Assembly: GCF_000814825.1 (NCBI RefSeq)
Contig: NZ_CP009302.1
Span: 868,001 to 932,000, forward strand
Direction of reading: 5' to 3'
DNA from: Berryella intestinalis
Lineage (GTDB): Bacteria; Actinomycetota; Coriobacteriia; Coriobacteriales; Eggerthellaceae
DNA length: 64,000 nt
In this document: in pieces, positions 27,138 to 35,753 of the stretch
Layout: every line of letters begins with the position of its first letter
Numbering within the stretch: position 1 is the first letter of the stretch
Position numbers and translations under genes: made by a program
The notes under the pieces: generated by a model
The model's database searches: none
Seen by the model: the letters and a program-made list of their open reading frames with translations, nothing else
What the model was told of the DNA's origin: nothing

Positions 27138-28700
27138 ATGTTTGCTACTACCACTATCTTCGTAGCGGTAATCTGCATCGCAGCCGGCCTTGCCCTTGGT
27201 TTCTTGGTTTCGCGCCAGTTGGCCGCGGCTGCCCAGAAGCGACAAGAGCAGGAGGCCGAAGATATCGTCGCGGGCGCGAAGCGCCAGGCGGAAACGATCA
27301 AGCTGCAGGCAGAGACCTTTAAGCGCCAGGTTGAGGTCGAGGCGAAAGACGAGGCGCTGAAGCTTCGAGCCGAAATCGAGCAGGAGCGCAAGGAGCGTCA
27401 AAGCGAGGTGCGCGCCGCAGAGAACCGTGTTGCGCAGCGCGAAGAGTCGCTTGACCGCCGTACCGAGTCGCTCGACAGCCGCGAGCATCAGCTTTCATCG
27501 ATGCAGGGCCAGGTTGAAAAGCGCCAGCGCGATCTGGAGGCCGCAGAGGCCGAGGTGGGAAAGCGCCTCGTGGCCGTTGCCGGTATGACGCCTGACGAGG
27601 CGAAAGAGGAGCTCCTCGATTCCCTTCGCGACGAGGTCGCCCACGAAAGCGCGGCCATCATCCGCGATTCGGAGTCGCGCACCAAGGCGGAAGCCGACAA
27701 GCGCGCGCGCAACATCCTCAGCCTCGCGATCCAGCGCTTGGCCGCCGACCACACGGTGGAGAACACGGTTTCCACGATCCATATCCCTTCAGACGAGCTC
27801 AAAGGCCGCATCATCGGTCGCGAAGGCCGCAGCATCCGTGCGTTCGAGCAGCTCACCGGAACGAACCTCATCATCGACGACACCCCCGAGTGCGTCACCA
27901 TCTCGTGCTTCGAGCCGGTTCGCCGCGAGATCGGCAAGGTCACGATGGAAAACCTCATCGCCGACGGCCGCATCCACCCCGCGCGTATCGAGGAGATGCA
28001 CAACAAGGCCGAGGCCCTGGTGAACCAGCGCGTTCGCGAAGCGGGCGAGCAGGCGGTGTTCGACGTGGGGATCCACGATCTGCATCCCGAGCTCGTGAAG
28101 ACCCTGGGCAAGCTGCGCTACCGTACGTCGTACGGGCAAAACGTGCTGAACCACTCGCTCGAGGTGTCGTACCTGTGCGGGATGATGGCTTCCGAGCTGG
28201 GGCTCGATCCCATCCCTGCCCGCCGCGCGGGCCTTCTGCACGACGTCGGCAAGGCGATCGACCGAGAGCTCGAAGGCAGCCATGCCGTTCTCGGCGCCGA
28301 CCTCGCCCGCCGTTTCGGCGAGAAAGAGCATATCGTCCATGCGATCGAGGCCCATCACAACGACGTTGAGCCCAACAGCGTCCTCGACGTGCTGGTGCAA
28401 GCCGCCGACGCCGTGTCGGCCGCACGTCCGGGCGCGCGCAAGGAGACGCTCGACGCCTACGTCAAGCGCCTCGAGAAGCTCGAGGAGATCGCAAGCTCCT
28501 ACGACGGCGTCGAGCGCACCTACGCCATCCAGGCGGGACGCGAAGTGCGCGTCATGGTCGAGCCGGAAAAAGTCGACGAAGCGAAGACGGTCGTCCTCGC
28601 GCACGACATCGCAAGCCGCATCGAAAACGAGCTGCAGTACCCCGGCCAGGTCAAAGTTGTCGTGATCAGGGAGTCGCGCGCGATCGGCCTCGCCAAGTAA
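27138..28700 (+). CDS. rny: Ribonuclease Y
   Basis: Membrane-anchored endoribonuclease that starts mRNA decay. 520 residues: N-terminal membrane helix (about 2-24), a long Glu/Lys/Arg/Gln coiled coil (about 30-155), a KH domain (IPSDELKGRIIGREGRSIRAFE, about 213-275) and an HD domain with HDVGKAID (His-Asp at 368-369). The GGGAGGGTTGAG ribosome site precedes the ATG. The gap before it (26943-27137) is notably AT-richer than its surroundings and carries a GCGACC/GGTCGC hairpin at 27079-27093; it probably holds the rny promoter, which I cannot place with confidence. Confidence 0.97.
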   Translation: MFATTTIFVAVICIAAGLALGFLVSRQLAAAAQKRQEQEAEDIVAGAKRQAETIKLQAETFKRQVEVEAKDEALKLRAEIEQERKERQSEVRAAENRVAQREESLDRRTESLDSREHQLSSMQGQVEKRQRDLEAAEAEVGKRLVAVAGMTPDEAKEELLDSLRDEVAHESAAIIRDSESRTKAEADKRARNILSLAIQRLAADHTVENTVSTIHIPSDELKGRIIGREGRSIRAFEQLTGTNLIIDDTPECVTISCFEPVRREIGKVTMENLIADGRIHPARIEEMHNKAEALVNQRVREAGEQAVFDVGIHDLHPELVKTLGKLRYRTSYGQNVLNHSLEVSYLCGMMASELGLDPIPARRAGLLHDVGKAIDRELEGSHAVLGADLARRFGEKEHIVHAIEAHHNDVEPNSVLDVLVQAADAVSAARPGARKETLDAYVKRLEKLEEIASSYDGVERTYAIQAGREVRVMVEPEKVDEAKTVVLAHDIASRIENELQYPGQVKVVVIRESRAIGLAK

Positions 28701-28701
28701 C

Positions 28702-29799
28702 ATGGACGGCGATTCCCTCATCGGTTTCGTAGAGCGCGTTTCAGGCGATGCCCACCTCCGAGTCGAAGAAGACCTCGGAGGTGGGTTCGTTCGTTTGAGG
28801 ACTTCCGAAGCCGAACGGCGCCAAGCGGTTCAGGACATACGGTCGTCCGAAGACATCGTCATCGAGCTTCTGCGCAACGCGCGCGACGCGCACGCCTCCC
28901 AGATCTTCGTCGCCTCGTCCAAGGAGGGCGACGCGCGCTCGTTCACGGTCGTCGACGACGGGGACGGCATACCGCCCTCGATGCATCGGCGCGTGTTCGA
29001 TTCGCGCGTGACTTCCAAGCTCGATACCTCCCATCTCGACAAATGGGGGATACACGGACGGGGTATGGCGCTGTTTTCCATATCCGAGAACGCCGAGCGC
29101 GCCTTCGTCCAGGATTCGCTTCCCGGCCTGGGGACATCCATCAGGGTCGTGACCGATCTGAAAAAGGTCGGCGAGCGAAAGGACCAGTCCACGCTTCCCC
29201 GGTTCATCAAGGGGGAGGGGAGCGAGGTTGCGGTCAGGGGTCCCCGAAACATCGCGCGATGCTGCTTCGAGTTCGCGATCGAAGCCCGCAACTCCTGCCG
29301 GGTGAGGCTCGGCTCTCCGACCGAGGTCGCCGCGGCCCTGTACGAGCACGGATGCGCCTCGCTTTCCGAACTCGATCGCATGTTCTGCGCCGATCCCTCC
29401 AAGCTGCCGCTTGCAAAGCGCCTCGCAACTGCGCAGGACCCCGCCGATTTCGCCTCTTTGGCGGCGGGGCTGGGTTTGGATATCTCGCCGCGCTCGGCGC
29501 GCCGTATCCTCGACGGGGATATCGATCCCGCACCTGATCTGCTCGAAGCCGTTGTCATAGAGCCTGCGGACGGCCCGGCGAAACCCAAGGGGGGTTCTCG
29601 TCGGCCGCATGCGGCCTGCGGGCCGTCTCCGTCGTTCGATCGGGCCGACGTCGATTCGCTGAAGCGATCGACCTTGCGAGCGTTTGCCGGGTTCGCGGAC
29701 AAATACTACCTGTCAGACGACGTCGAGCCCTCCGTTCGCATCGAGCGCGGCCGTGTGGTGGTGTCCGTCCCGCTCGTTGTGCGAGACGACGTTCCCTAA
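28702..29799 (+). CDS. GHKL ATPase with MutL-like N-terminal motifs, unknown function
   Basis: 365 residues. The first half is a GHKL nucleotide-binding fold: N-box VIELLRNARDAHA (about 53-65), G1 motif VVDDGDGIP (about 85-93), and GIHGRGMALFS (about 116-126) preceded by RVTSKLD, an arrangement close to the ATP lid of MutL (which has a TSK and a GFRGEAL phrase). After about residue 190 there is no MutL transducer I can recognise, and the C-terminal region includes a Pro/Gly/Arg-rich spacer (about 290-312). It starts one base after rny and precedes spoVS, the slot held by ymdB in Bacillus-type rny-ymdB-spoVS clusters. Function not known. Confidence 0.85.
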   Translation: MDGDSLIGFVERVSGDAHLRVEEDLGGGFVRLRTSEAERRQAVQDIRSSEDIVIELLRNARDAHASQIFVASSKEGDARSFTVVDDGDGIPPSMHRRVFDSRVTSKLDTSHLDKWGIHGRGMALFSISENAERAFVQDSLPGLGTSIRVVTDLKKVGERKDQSTLPRFIKGEGSEVAVRGPRNIARCCFEFAIEARNSCRVRLGSPTEVAAALYEHGCASLSELDRMFCADPSKLPLAKRLATAQDPADFASLAAGLGLDISPRSARRILDGDIDPAPDLLEAVVIEPADGPAKPKGGSRRPHAACGPSPSFDRADVDSLKRSTLRAFAGFADKYYLSDDVEPSVRIERGRVVVSVPLVVRDDVP

Positions 29800-29850
29800 C
29801 GTTCGGGAACCGCGGCGCCATGCGCGTCCTTCCGGTTCGTTCGTCTGGAT

Positions 29851-29874
29851 CTCATGTGCTCCATGAGCCGTTTT
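29851..29874 (+). terminator. Terminator-like hairpin after the GHKL ATPase gene
   Basis: CTCATG / CATGAG around TGCTC, then CCGTTTT. Six-base-pair stem with a short T-run; moderate strength. Confidence 0.5.
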
Positions 29875-29899
29875 AACCGAGATGTGCGGCAAGTTACGG

Positions 29900-29910
29900 T
29901 AAAATATAAA
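29900..29910 (+). promoter_or_regulatory. Possible -10 region for spoVS
   Basis: TAAAATATAAA lies about 63 bases before the spoVS start in an AT-rich patch, offering overlapping TAAAAT and TATAAA hexamers. There is no convincing -35, so the sigma factor is open. Confidence 0.4.
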
Positions 29911-29972
29911 GGCTGTACACAGACAAACCTAAACCGACGCAAACGCACGAGCAAACCTAAGGTAACCGCACT

Positions 29973-30290
29973 ATGCCATTTGATGAGATGCAGGCCGGAA
30001 GCTGCCTGAAAGTTTCTTCGAAGTCGTCCCCGGCTTCGGTGGCCGGCGCCATAGCCGGGATGGTGAAAGACGGCGTTCCCGTCGAAATGCAGGCCGTCGG
30101 GGCAGGCGCTGTGAACCAGGCCGTCAAGGCCATCGCCATTTCGCGCGGTTTCCTCTCGCCCATCGGCATCGAGGTAGCCTGCATTCCCTCGTTCGCCGAC
30201 ATCGTCATCGACAACGAGTACCGAACCGCCATACATTTCTCGATCGTCGCGCAATCGGTGCGCGGCGTCACCGACGTGGTTGCGGACTAG
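29973..30290 (+). CDS. spoVS: SpoVS family protein
   Basis: 105 residues, an Alba-like small protein: LKVSSKSSPASVAGAIAGMV, the AVNQAVKAIAISRGFL helix and the PSFADIVIDNEYRTAIHF strand define the SpoVS family. In Bacillus SpoVS acts in spore development, but the family is common in bacteria that do not form spores and probably binds nucleic acid. The N-terminal MPFDEMQAG precedes the conserved core by about ten residues. It has its own leader of about 170 bases behind the ATPase gene. Confidence 0.92.
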   Translation: MPFDEMQAGSCLKVSSKSSPASVAGAIAGMVKDGVPVEMQAVGAGAVNQAVKAIAISRGFLSPIGIEVACIPSFADIVIDNEYRTAIHFSIVAQSVRGVTDVVAD

Positions 30291-30335
30291 CGCCGATACC
30301 GCCTGCTCCGCCGACCGTTACGCGAGGTTCCTTCC

Positions 30336-31718
30336 ATGATCTTTTCCCAAGCTCCCTTTATGGACCTGAAGTTCCATGTCCAAACCTACGGCTGCCAGAT
30401 GAACAAGCACGATTCCGAGCGCGTCTACGGCATGCTGGAGAGCATGGGCGCCGAATCGGTCGATTCCATCGAAGACGCCGATGTGGTGGTCTTCATGACC
30501 TGCTGCGTGAGGGAAGCCGCCGATACGCGCCTGTTCGGCCAGGTCGCCTCGATGAAGAACCTCCCCGTGAGGACGGGCTCCCCGCTGGATCAGCGCCTGG
30601 TCGCCGTGGGCGGATGCATCGGCCAGCGCGACGGAGAGAAGCTGTTCGACGACCTTCCGAACCTCAACGTCGTTTTCGGGACGCAGAACCTCTCGTCGCT
30701 GCCCGCGCTGCTCATGGACGCGTACGGGCAGGGGGGCAAGCGCGCCGAAGTGCTGGAGGCCTCGTCGGAGTTCTCCTCCGAGCTTCCCACCGATCGCGAG
30801 CATTCCTGGGCGGCGTGGCTTCCCATCACCGTGGGCTGCGATAACTTCTGCACGTACTGCATCGTCCCCCATGTTCGCGGGCGCGAGCGCTCCCGTTCGA
30901 TCGAGGACATCGTCAAGGAAGCCGAAGGCTACGTGGCCTCGGGCGTGCGCGAGATCACCCTGCTCGGGCAAAACGTCAATTCCTACGGGCGCGACCTGTA
31001 CGGAGAGCCTCGGTTCGCAGAGGTCCTCGAAGCGGTGGCTGCGACGGGCATCGAGCGCCTGCGGTTCGCCACGAGCCATCCCAAAGACCTCACCGACGAG
31101 GTCATCGCCCTGTTCGGCAAGCTTCCCTGCCTGATGCCGTATCTGCACCTGCCCGCGCAGTCGGGTTCGAACGATGTCTTGAAGCGCATGAACCGCAAGT
31201 ACACGGTGGAGCATTATCGTCAGCTCATCGACAAGGTCCGCGCGGTTCGCCCCGACATTGCCTTGTCCACCGACATCATCGTGGGCTTCCCGGGGGAGAC
31301 GGCGGAAGACTTCGAGGCGACGTTCGATCTCGTTTCCAGCGTCGGCTACAGCCAGGTATTCACCTTCATCTACTCAAAGCGCGAGGGCACGCCTGCTGCG
31401 AAATGGGACGACGAGACGCCCCGTTCGGTCATCCAAGAGCGCTTCGACCGTTTGGTCGAGGCCGTTCAGAAAAGCGCCTTCGACGCCAACCAGGTCGACC
31501 TCGGCGCCGAGGTCGAGGTTCTGGTGGAGGGAACCTCGAAGCGCGACGATTCGGTCCTGGTGGGGAAGAGCCCCAAAAACCAGACGGTTCATGCGCCCAT
31601 CCCCGAGGGTATCTGCGCTTCCGACCTCATCGGGAACATGGTGACGGTGCGCGTCGACGAGGCGCGCACGTGGTATCTGCGCGGCACCGTGACCGAGGTG
31701 AGCGAAGCGGTCCGCTGA
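30336..31718 (+). CDS. miaB: tRNA-2-methylthio-N6-dimethylallyladenosine synthase MiaB
   Basis: Radical-SAM methylthiolation of i6A37 in tRNA, the step after MiaA, whose gene follows. MTTase domain begins FHVQTYGCQMNKHDSERV; radical-SAM cysteines are 168, 172, 175 (CDNFCTYCIVPHVRGRERSR); C-terminal TRAM domain (about 395-455). 460 residues from the ATG at 30336; an internal ATG at 30360 could also serve. Confidence 0.96.
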   Translation: MIFSQAPFMDLKFHVQTYGCQMNKHDSERVYGMLESMGAESVDSIEDADVVVFMTCCVREAADTRLFGQVASMKNLPVRTGSPLDQRLVAVGGCIGQRDGEKLFDDLPNLNVVFGTQNLSSLPALLMDAYGQGGKRAEVLEASSEFSSELPTDREHSWAAWLPITVGCDNFCTYCIVPHVRGRERSRSIEDIVKEAEGYVASGVREITLLGQNVNSYGRDLYGEPRFAEVLEAVAATGIERLRFATSHPKDLTDEVIALFGKLPCLMPYLHLPAQSGSNDVLKRMNRKYTVEHYRQLIDKVRAVRPDIALSTDIIVGFPGETAEDFEATFDLVSSVGYSQVFTFIYSKREGTPAAKWDDETPRSVIQERFDRLVEAVQKSAFDANQVDLGAEVEVLVEGTSKRDDSVLVGKSPKNQTVHAPIPEGICASDLIGNMVTVRVDEARTWYLRGTVTEVSEAVR

Positions 31719-31737
31719 TCGAACGGGAGGCTGCCCT

Positions 31738-32679
31738 ATGGGTGACAAGCGCGTCGTCTGCATCGTCGGACCGACGGGGTCGGGCAAGTCGTCGCTTGCA
31801 CAGGCGCTGTGCGTTTCCGTGGGCGGGGAAGTGGTCAGCGCCGATTCCATGCAGGTGTACCGCGGTATGGACATCGGGACGGGCAAGGTGCCCGCCTCCG
31901 AGCGCGTCGTGGCCCATCACTGCCTCGATCTGATCGATCCGGGCCAACCCTATTCCGCGGCACTGTTCCAGCGGGATGCGCGCGCGGCCATCGGCGGAAT
32001 CGAAGAGCTCGGCAACATCCCCGTCCTTTGCGGGGGAACCGGCTTCTACGTCCGCGCGGCCATCGACGATTACGAGTTTCCCGACGGAGAGCAGGTGGGA
32101 AACCCCGTGCGCGACCGCTACCTCGAGGTGTTCCGCTCGATTGGCGCCCATGGCCTGTGGGAAGAGCTGCAGCGGGTCGATCCCGAAAGCGCGTCGATCA
32201 TCCCCGAAAACGACGTCAAGCGCGTTGTGAGGGCCTTCGAGCTCATTGCGGACGGCACGTCGTACGCGCGCCAGAAAGAGAAGCTGGCCTCGATACCGCA
32301 GAAGCTTCCCGCAGCGATGTTCGGGCTGCGGGTGACCCCTGCCGTTTTGAGGGAGCGCATCGATCTCCGAGTCGACCAGATGGTCGAAGAGGGCCTGGTG
32401 GGCGAGGTCGAGCATCTTCTCGACCAGGGTTTTCGCGAGGGCATAACCGCGCCTCAGGCTATCGGCTACAAAGAGATCGTCGAGCATCTCGAGGGCCGCT
32501 CGACGTTAGACGACGCGCTCGAGCAGATCAAGGTGGCGACGCATCGGTACGCCAAGCGCCAACGCACCTGGTTCAACCGCGACAACCGGATCTTATGGAT
32601 CGATTACGATTCCATGAATAGGGACGCTGCCTGCGAGTTCATATCCGATCGGCTTGATACACTTGCGGTGAACGACTAG
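31738..32679 (+). CDS. miaA: tRNA dimethylallyltransferase MiaA
   Basis: Adds dimethylallyl to A37 of UNN-reading tRNAs. 313 residues with P-loop VGPTGSGKSSLAQAL (about 10-24), the ADSMQVYRGMDIGTGK block, GGTGFYVRAAID, and the C-terminal ATHRYAKRQRTWFNRD. GGGAGG precedes the ATG. Directly downstream of miaB, so the two successive enzymes of ms2i6A synthesis are co-expressed. Confidence 0.96.
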   Translation: MGDKRVVCIVGPTGSGKSSLAQALCVSVGGEVVSADSMQVYRGMDIGTGKVPASERVVAHHCLDLIDPGQPYSAALFQRDARAAIGGIEELGNIPVLCGGTGFYVRAAIDDYEFPDGEQVGNPVRDRYLEVFRSIGAHGLWEELQRVDPESASIIPENDVKRVVRAFELIADGTSYARQKEKLASIPQKLPAAMFGLRVTPAVLRERIDLRVDQMVEEGLVGEVEHLLDQGFREGITAPQAIGYKEIVEHLEGRSTLDDALEQIKVATHRYAKRQRTWFNRDNRILWIDYDSMNRDAACEFISDRLDTLAVND

Positions 32680-32696
32680 ATCGAGAAAGGGCCGCC

Positions 32697-33617
32697 ATGA
32701 AACTGCATTTCGCGAAACTCCACGGAGCGGGGAACGACTTCGTCATGATCGACGATCGGGATAGGTCCATCGACCTTTCGCCCGATCAGGTCGCCTTCCT
32801 GTGCGATCGCCACTTCGGCATCGGCGCCGATGGCGTGATCTTGGTGCGGCCGGGCGAAACCGAGGGCGCTTCCGCTTTCATGCACTACATCAACGCCGAT
32901 GGCACGCTCGCCCAGATGTGCGGCAACGGTGTTCGCTGCACGGCGAAATGGGCCGTCGATCGCGGCCTGGTCGACTCTTCGGCTTCGGCAACCGTCATCG
33001 ACACGCTCTCGGGTCCCAAGCCCATCGAGTTCGCGCGCGACGAACGGGGCTTGATGCGCGCCGCAACGGTCGATATGGGAGCACCCATCCTCGAGCCGAG
33101 CCAGGTGCCCACGGTGCTCGCGGCGACGGGGGCCACAGAGGACGGACGCTCGTTCGTGGGCGATGTCACGTTGAAATCGCCCTTCGGGAATTTCAGGTTC
33201 ACGTGCGTTTCCATGGGAAACCCCCATGCGGTCGCCTTCATCGAGGACTGGGAGGCCCTGTACGACGCCGCCTTCACCGATCCCGGGAACAAATCCCTCG
33301 CAACGCTGGACGTTGACAAAGTCGGCGCCTTCTTCGAGCCCCATGCGGCCTTCCCCGAGAAAGCCAACATCGAATTCGTCAGCATCGAGGCCGATCATCT
33401 GGCTATGCGCGTGTATGAGCGCGGGGTGGCGGAGACCCTTGCATGCGGAACGGGCGCCTGCGCGGTGGGCGTTGCGGCGTTCATCACCGGTCGATCGGGC
33501 CGCGTGAACGACGTGAGGCTTTTGGGCGGAACGCTCCATATCGAATACGCCGAGGACGGGCGCGTTCGCATGACGGGACCTGCCGCCCAGGTGTTCGAGG
33601 GCGATATCGAGCTGTAG
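32697..33617 (+). CDS. dapF: Diaminopimelate epimerase
   Basis: Converts LL-DAP to meso-DAP. 306 residues, with HGAGNDFVMIDD at the N-terminus, the first catalytic Cys in MCGNGVRC (about residue 75) and the second in LACGTGACAVGVA (about 249). GAGAAAGG precedes the ATG. Completes the set dapA, dapB, dapF in this window; the intermediate steps are elsewhere. Confidence 0.96.
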   Translation: MKLHFAKLHGAGNDFVMIDDRDRSIDLSPDQVAFLCDRHFGIGADGVILVRPGETEGASAFMHYINADGTLAQMCGNGVRCTAKWAVDRGLVDSSASATVIDTLSGPKPIEFARDERGLMRAATVDMGAPILEPSQVPTVLAATGATEDGRSFVGDVTLKSPFGNFRFTCVSMGNPHAVAFIEDWEALYDAAFTDPGNKSLATLDVDKVGAFFEPHAAFPEKANIEFVSIEADHLAMRVYERGVAETLACGTGACAVGVAAFITGRSGRVNDVRLLGGTLHIEYAEDGRVRMTGPAAQVFEGDIEL

Positions 33618-33651
33618 GGTTCCAGGTTCCCGGATTGCGTGGAGGTTACGG

Positions 33652-34956
33652 TTGGATCGATTCGAGGAAGTGACCGTCAAGGGCATGACGGCTGTCGAGG
33701 CCCCGCGCGAGCGCGCGGTTGTGGTCGGGGTGGATCGCCCCGGCCTCGACTGGCCGGTCGCTTCGTCGCTTCAGGAGCTGTCGCGCCTGGTCGATACGGC
33801 GGGTGCGGAGGTCGTCGGCTCGTTTACCCAACGCTTGGTCAAACCGAACCCGCGCACTCTCATCGGCTCGGGAAAGGTGTCCGAGATCGCCGAGGCCGCG
33901 CGCTCCCTGAAGGCCGATGTGGTGGTATTCGACGACGAGCTGACGCCGTCTCAGCAGGCGAACCTCGAGAAGGGCTTCGACAAGGCGATCAAGGTGCTCG
34001 ACCGCACGGCGCTGATCCTCGACATCTTTGCGCTGCATGCGACGACGAAAGAGGGCCGCTTACAGGTCAAGCTGGCTCAGAACCAGTACCTTCTCCCGCG
34101 CTTGCGCGGCATGTGGGCCCACCTCGCCTCCAACCGCATGGGCGGCGGCGTGGGCTCGCGATTCGGCGAGGGGGAGAGCCAGCTGGAAGTGGACCGTCGC
34201 ATGGTGCGCAAACGCATCACGTCGATCAAGCGCGAGCTCGAGCATGTGAAAAGCGTGCGCAGCGTGCAGCGGGAAGGACGCTACAGCACGGGCGTCTTCA
34301 AGGTCGCTATCGCGGGTTACACGAATGCGGGCAAGTCCACGCTCATCAACCACCTGACGGATGCGGGCGTTTACAGCGACGACAAGCTGTTCGCGACCCT
34401 CGACTCCACTACGAGGCGGTTTGCGCTGCCGGAAGGGCGCATCATCACCCTCACGGATACCGTCGGGTTCATCAAGAAGCTCCCGACCACCCTGGTGGAG
34501 TCGTTCAAGTCTACGCTCGACGAGATCAACGGCGCGGATCTGATCCTGCACGTGGTGGATGCTTCGAGCGACGAGCTGTCGTTTCACATCGAGGCGGTGA
34601 ACGAGGTGCTCGGTCAGATCGGAGCCGAGAAGATCCCGCGCCTGCTCGTGTTCAACAAAACCGATGCCCTGGACGAAGCGACGTTGGGGGCGTTCAGGAA
34701 GCGCTATTCGGAAGGCGTGTTCATTTCAGCTGCCACAGGTGACGGAATGGACGACTTGCTGGCCGTGGTATCGCATGCGGCCTCCGCAGACGAGGCGCTG
34801 TTCGAGGTCGAGATCCCGTTTTCGTGCGGGGAACTGGTCTCGTTGGCGCATGAGCGCTGCCGCGTTGTGTCCGAAAGCTACACCGAGCAGGGAACGCGGC
34901 TCTCCCTGTTCGTTCCGCCCGCACACGAGCGTTTCTTCCGTCCTTACGCTATTTAA
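33652..34956 (+). CDS. hflX: GTPase HflX
   Basis: Ribosome-binding GTPase that splits stalled or heat-damaged 70S ribosomes. 434 residues: an N-terminal HflX domain (LIGSGKVSEIAEAAR, DDELTPSQQANLE), a coiled-coil helix (GGVGSRFGEGESQLEVDRR), and a Ras-like G domain with G1 GYTNAGKST (about 222-230), G3 DTVGFIKKLP and G4 NKTD. TTG start at 33652 behind GTGGAGG. The gene ends 51 bases before the convergent lexA; this short AT-rich gap has no clear terminator. Confidence 0.95.
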   Translation: MDRFEEVTVKGMTAVEAPRERAVVVGVDRPGLDWPVASSLQELSRLVDTAGAEVVGSFTQRLVKPNPRTLIGSGKVSEIAEAARSLKADVVVFDDELTPSQQANLEKGFDKAIKVLDRTALILDIFALHATTKEGRLQVKLAQNQYLLPRLRGMWAHLASNRMGGGVGSRFGEGESQLEVDRRMVRKRITSIKRELEHVKSVRSVQREGRYSTGVFKVAIAGYTNAGKSTLINHLTDAGVYSDDKLFATLDSTTRRFALPEGRIITLTDTVGFIKKLPTTLVESFKSTLDEINGADLILHVVDASSDELSFHIEAVNEVLGQIGAEKIPRLLVFNKTDALDEATLGAFRKRYSEGVFISAATGDGMDDLLAVVSHAASADEALFEVEIPFSCGELVSLAHERCRVVSESYTEQGTRLSLFVPPAHERFFRPYAI

Positions 34957-35007
34957 TTCAGTTTTGATTAATAGTTCAGCTTGAGTTCTGTCATATTAAA
35001 CAAAACG

Positions 35008-35649
35008 CTATATTCTTCTGAAAACCGCGACCACTTTGCCCACGATCGTGCAGTCCCGGGTGATGATGGGCTCCATGGATGAGTTTTCGGGCTGAAGGCG
35101 AATGTGGTCGCGTTCGCGGTAGAAACGCTTCACGGTCGCGCCGTCTTCGATGAGCGCTACGACGATCTCGCCGTTGTTGGCGACCTTCTGCTCTTTGACG
35201 ACGACGTAATCGCCGTCGTTGATCCCGGCTTCGATCATCGATTCCCCTCGCACCGAGAGCATGAACGACGGGGCGTCTCCGACTATTTCGGTGGGAAGCG
35301 TCATTGTGTCCGTTATGTTTTCCTCTGCGAAGATCGGTTCGCCGGCAGCCACGTTTCCCACGAGGGGGATTTCCACCGCATTGCCGAACCGGGGTGCGAT
35401 GATGTTGGTCGGCTCGACGAGCTGTTCTTCGTCGGGGTGCGTGAGCGTTATCGAGCGGGATTTCAAAGGATCGCGCTCGATGTAGCCCTTCTGTTCGAGC
35501 GCTCCGAGATGGACGTGGACCGTGGAAGGGGAGGACAGGTCGAGTGCGGTGCAGATCTCGCGCACTGTGGGGCCGTAGCCCTTTTCGCGGATGCACGCTT
35601 CGATGCATTCGAGCACCGCGCGCTGCTTCTTCGTAAGCTTCTCAGGCAT
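35008..35649 (-). CDS. lexA: SOS repressor LexA
   Basis: Represses DNA-damage genes until RecA filaments trigger self-cleavage. 213 residues: winged HTH (about 1-65, with GPTVREICTALDLSSPSTVH), cleavage site Ala102-Gly103 in VGNVAAGEP, catalytic Ser137 in RGESMIEAG and Lys174 in DGATVKRF, so the protease is intact. Start at 35649 is preceded by GGAGGAAAC; the frame extends upstream over the operator region but that part is not LexA-like. The divergent promoter region holds three LexA-type boxes, so lexA is autoregulated. Confidence 0.97.
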   Translation of the reverse strand: MPEKLTKKQRAVLECIEACIREKGYGPTVREICTALDLSSPSTVHVHLGALEQKGYIERDPLKSRSITLTHPDEEQLVEPTNIIAPRFGNAVEIPLVGNVAAGEPIFAEENITDTMTLPTEIVGDAPSFMLSVRGESMIEAGINDGDYVVVKEQKVANNGEIVVALIEDGATVKRFYRERDHIRLQPENSSMEPIITRDCTIVGKVVAVFRRI

Positions 35650-35663
35650 GTTTCCTCCAAACA

Positions 35664-35677
35664 CGAACATTTGTTTG
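35664..35677 (-). promoter_or_regulatory. LexA box 1 (lexA leader)
   Basis: CGAACATTTGTTTG, one mismatch to CGAAC-N4-GTTCG, placed 15-28 bases before the lexA start codon and downstream of its promoter. Confidence 0.75.
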
Positions 35678-35685
35678 AAAAATCT

Positions 35686-35714
35686 TTGACAAGAACCTTT
35701 GTTCGATTTATTAT
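35686..35714 (+). promoter_or_regulatory. SOS promoter of the small membrane protein gene
   Basis: TTGACA (35686-35691), 17-base spacer, TATTAT (35709-35714). LexA box 2, AGAACCTTTGTTCG (35692-35705), fills most of the spacer, and box 3 covers the start region, so the promoter should be tightly LexA-repressed. Confidence 0.8.
35692..35705. promoter_or_regulatory. LexA box 2
   Basis: AGAACCTTTGTTCG; both GAAC and GTTC half-sites perfect. Lies in the spacer of the plus-strand promoter. Confidence 0.8.
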
Positions 35715-35739
35715 AAACACGAACAAAGGTTCTATGCAA
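35710..35739 (-). promoter_or_regulatory. lexA promoter with LexA box 3 in the spacer
   Basis: Read on the minus strand: TTGCAT (35734-35739), 18 bases, TATAAT (35710-35715). The spacer contains AGAACCTTTGTTCG, the reverse of CGAACAAAGGTTCT at 35720-35733 (box 3), again with perfect half-sites. It gives direct autorepression and overlaps the downstream part of the divergent promoter. Confidence 0.75.
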
Positions 35740-35753
35740 GCGAAAGGCATGGT

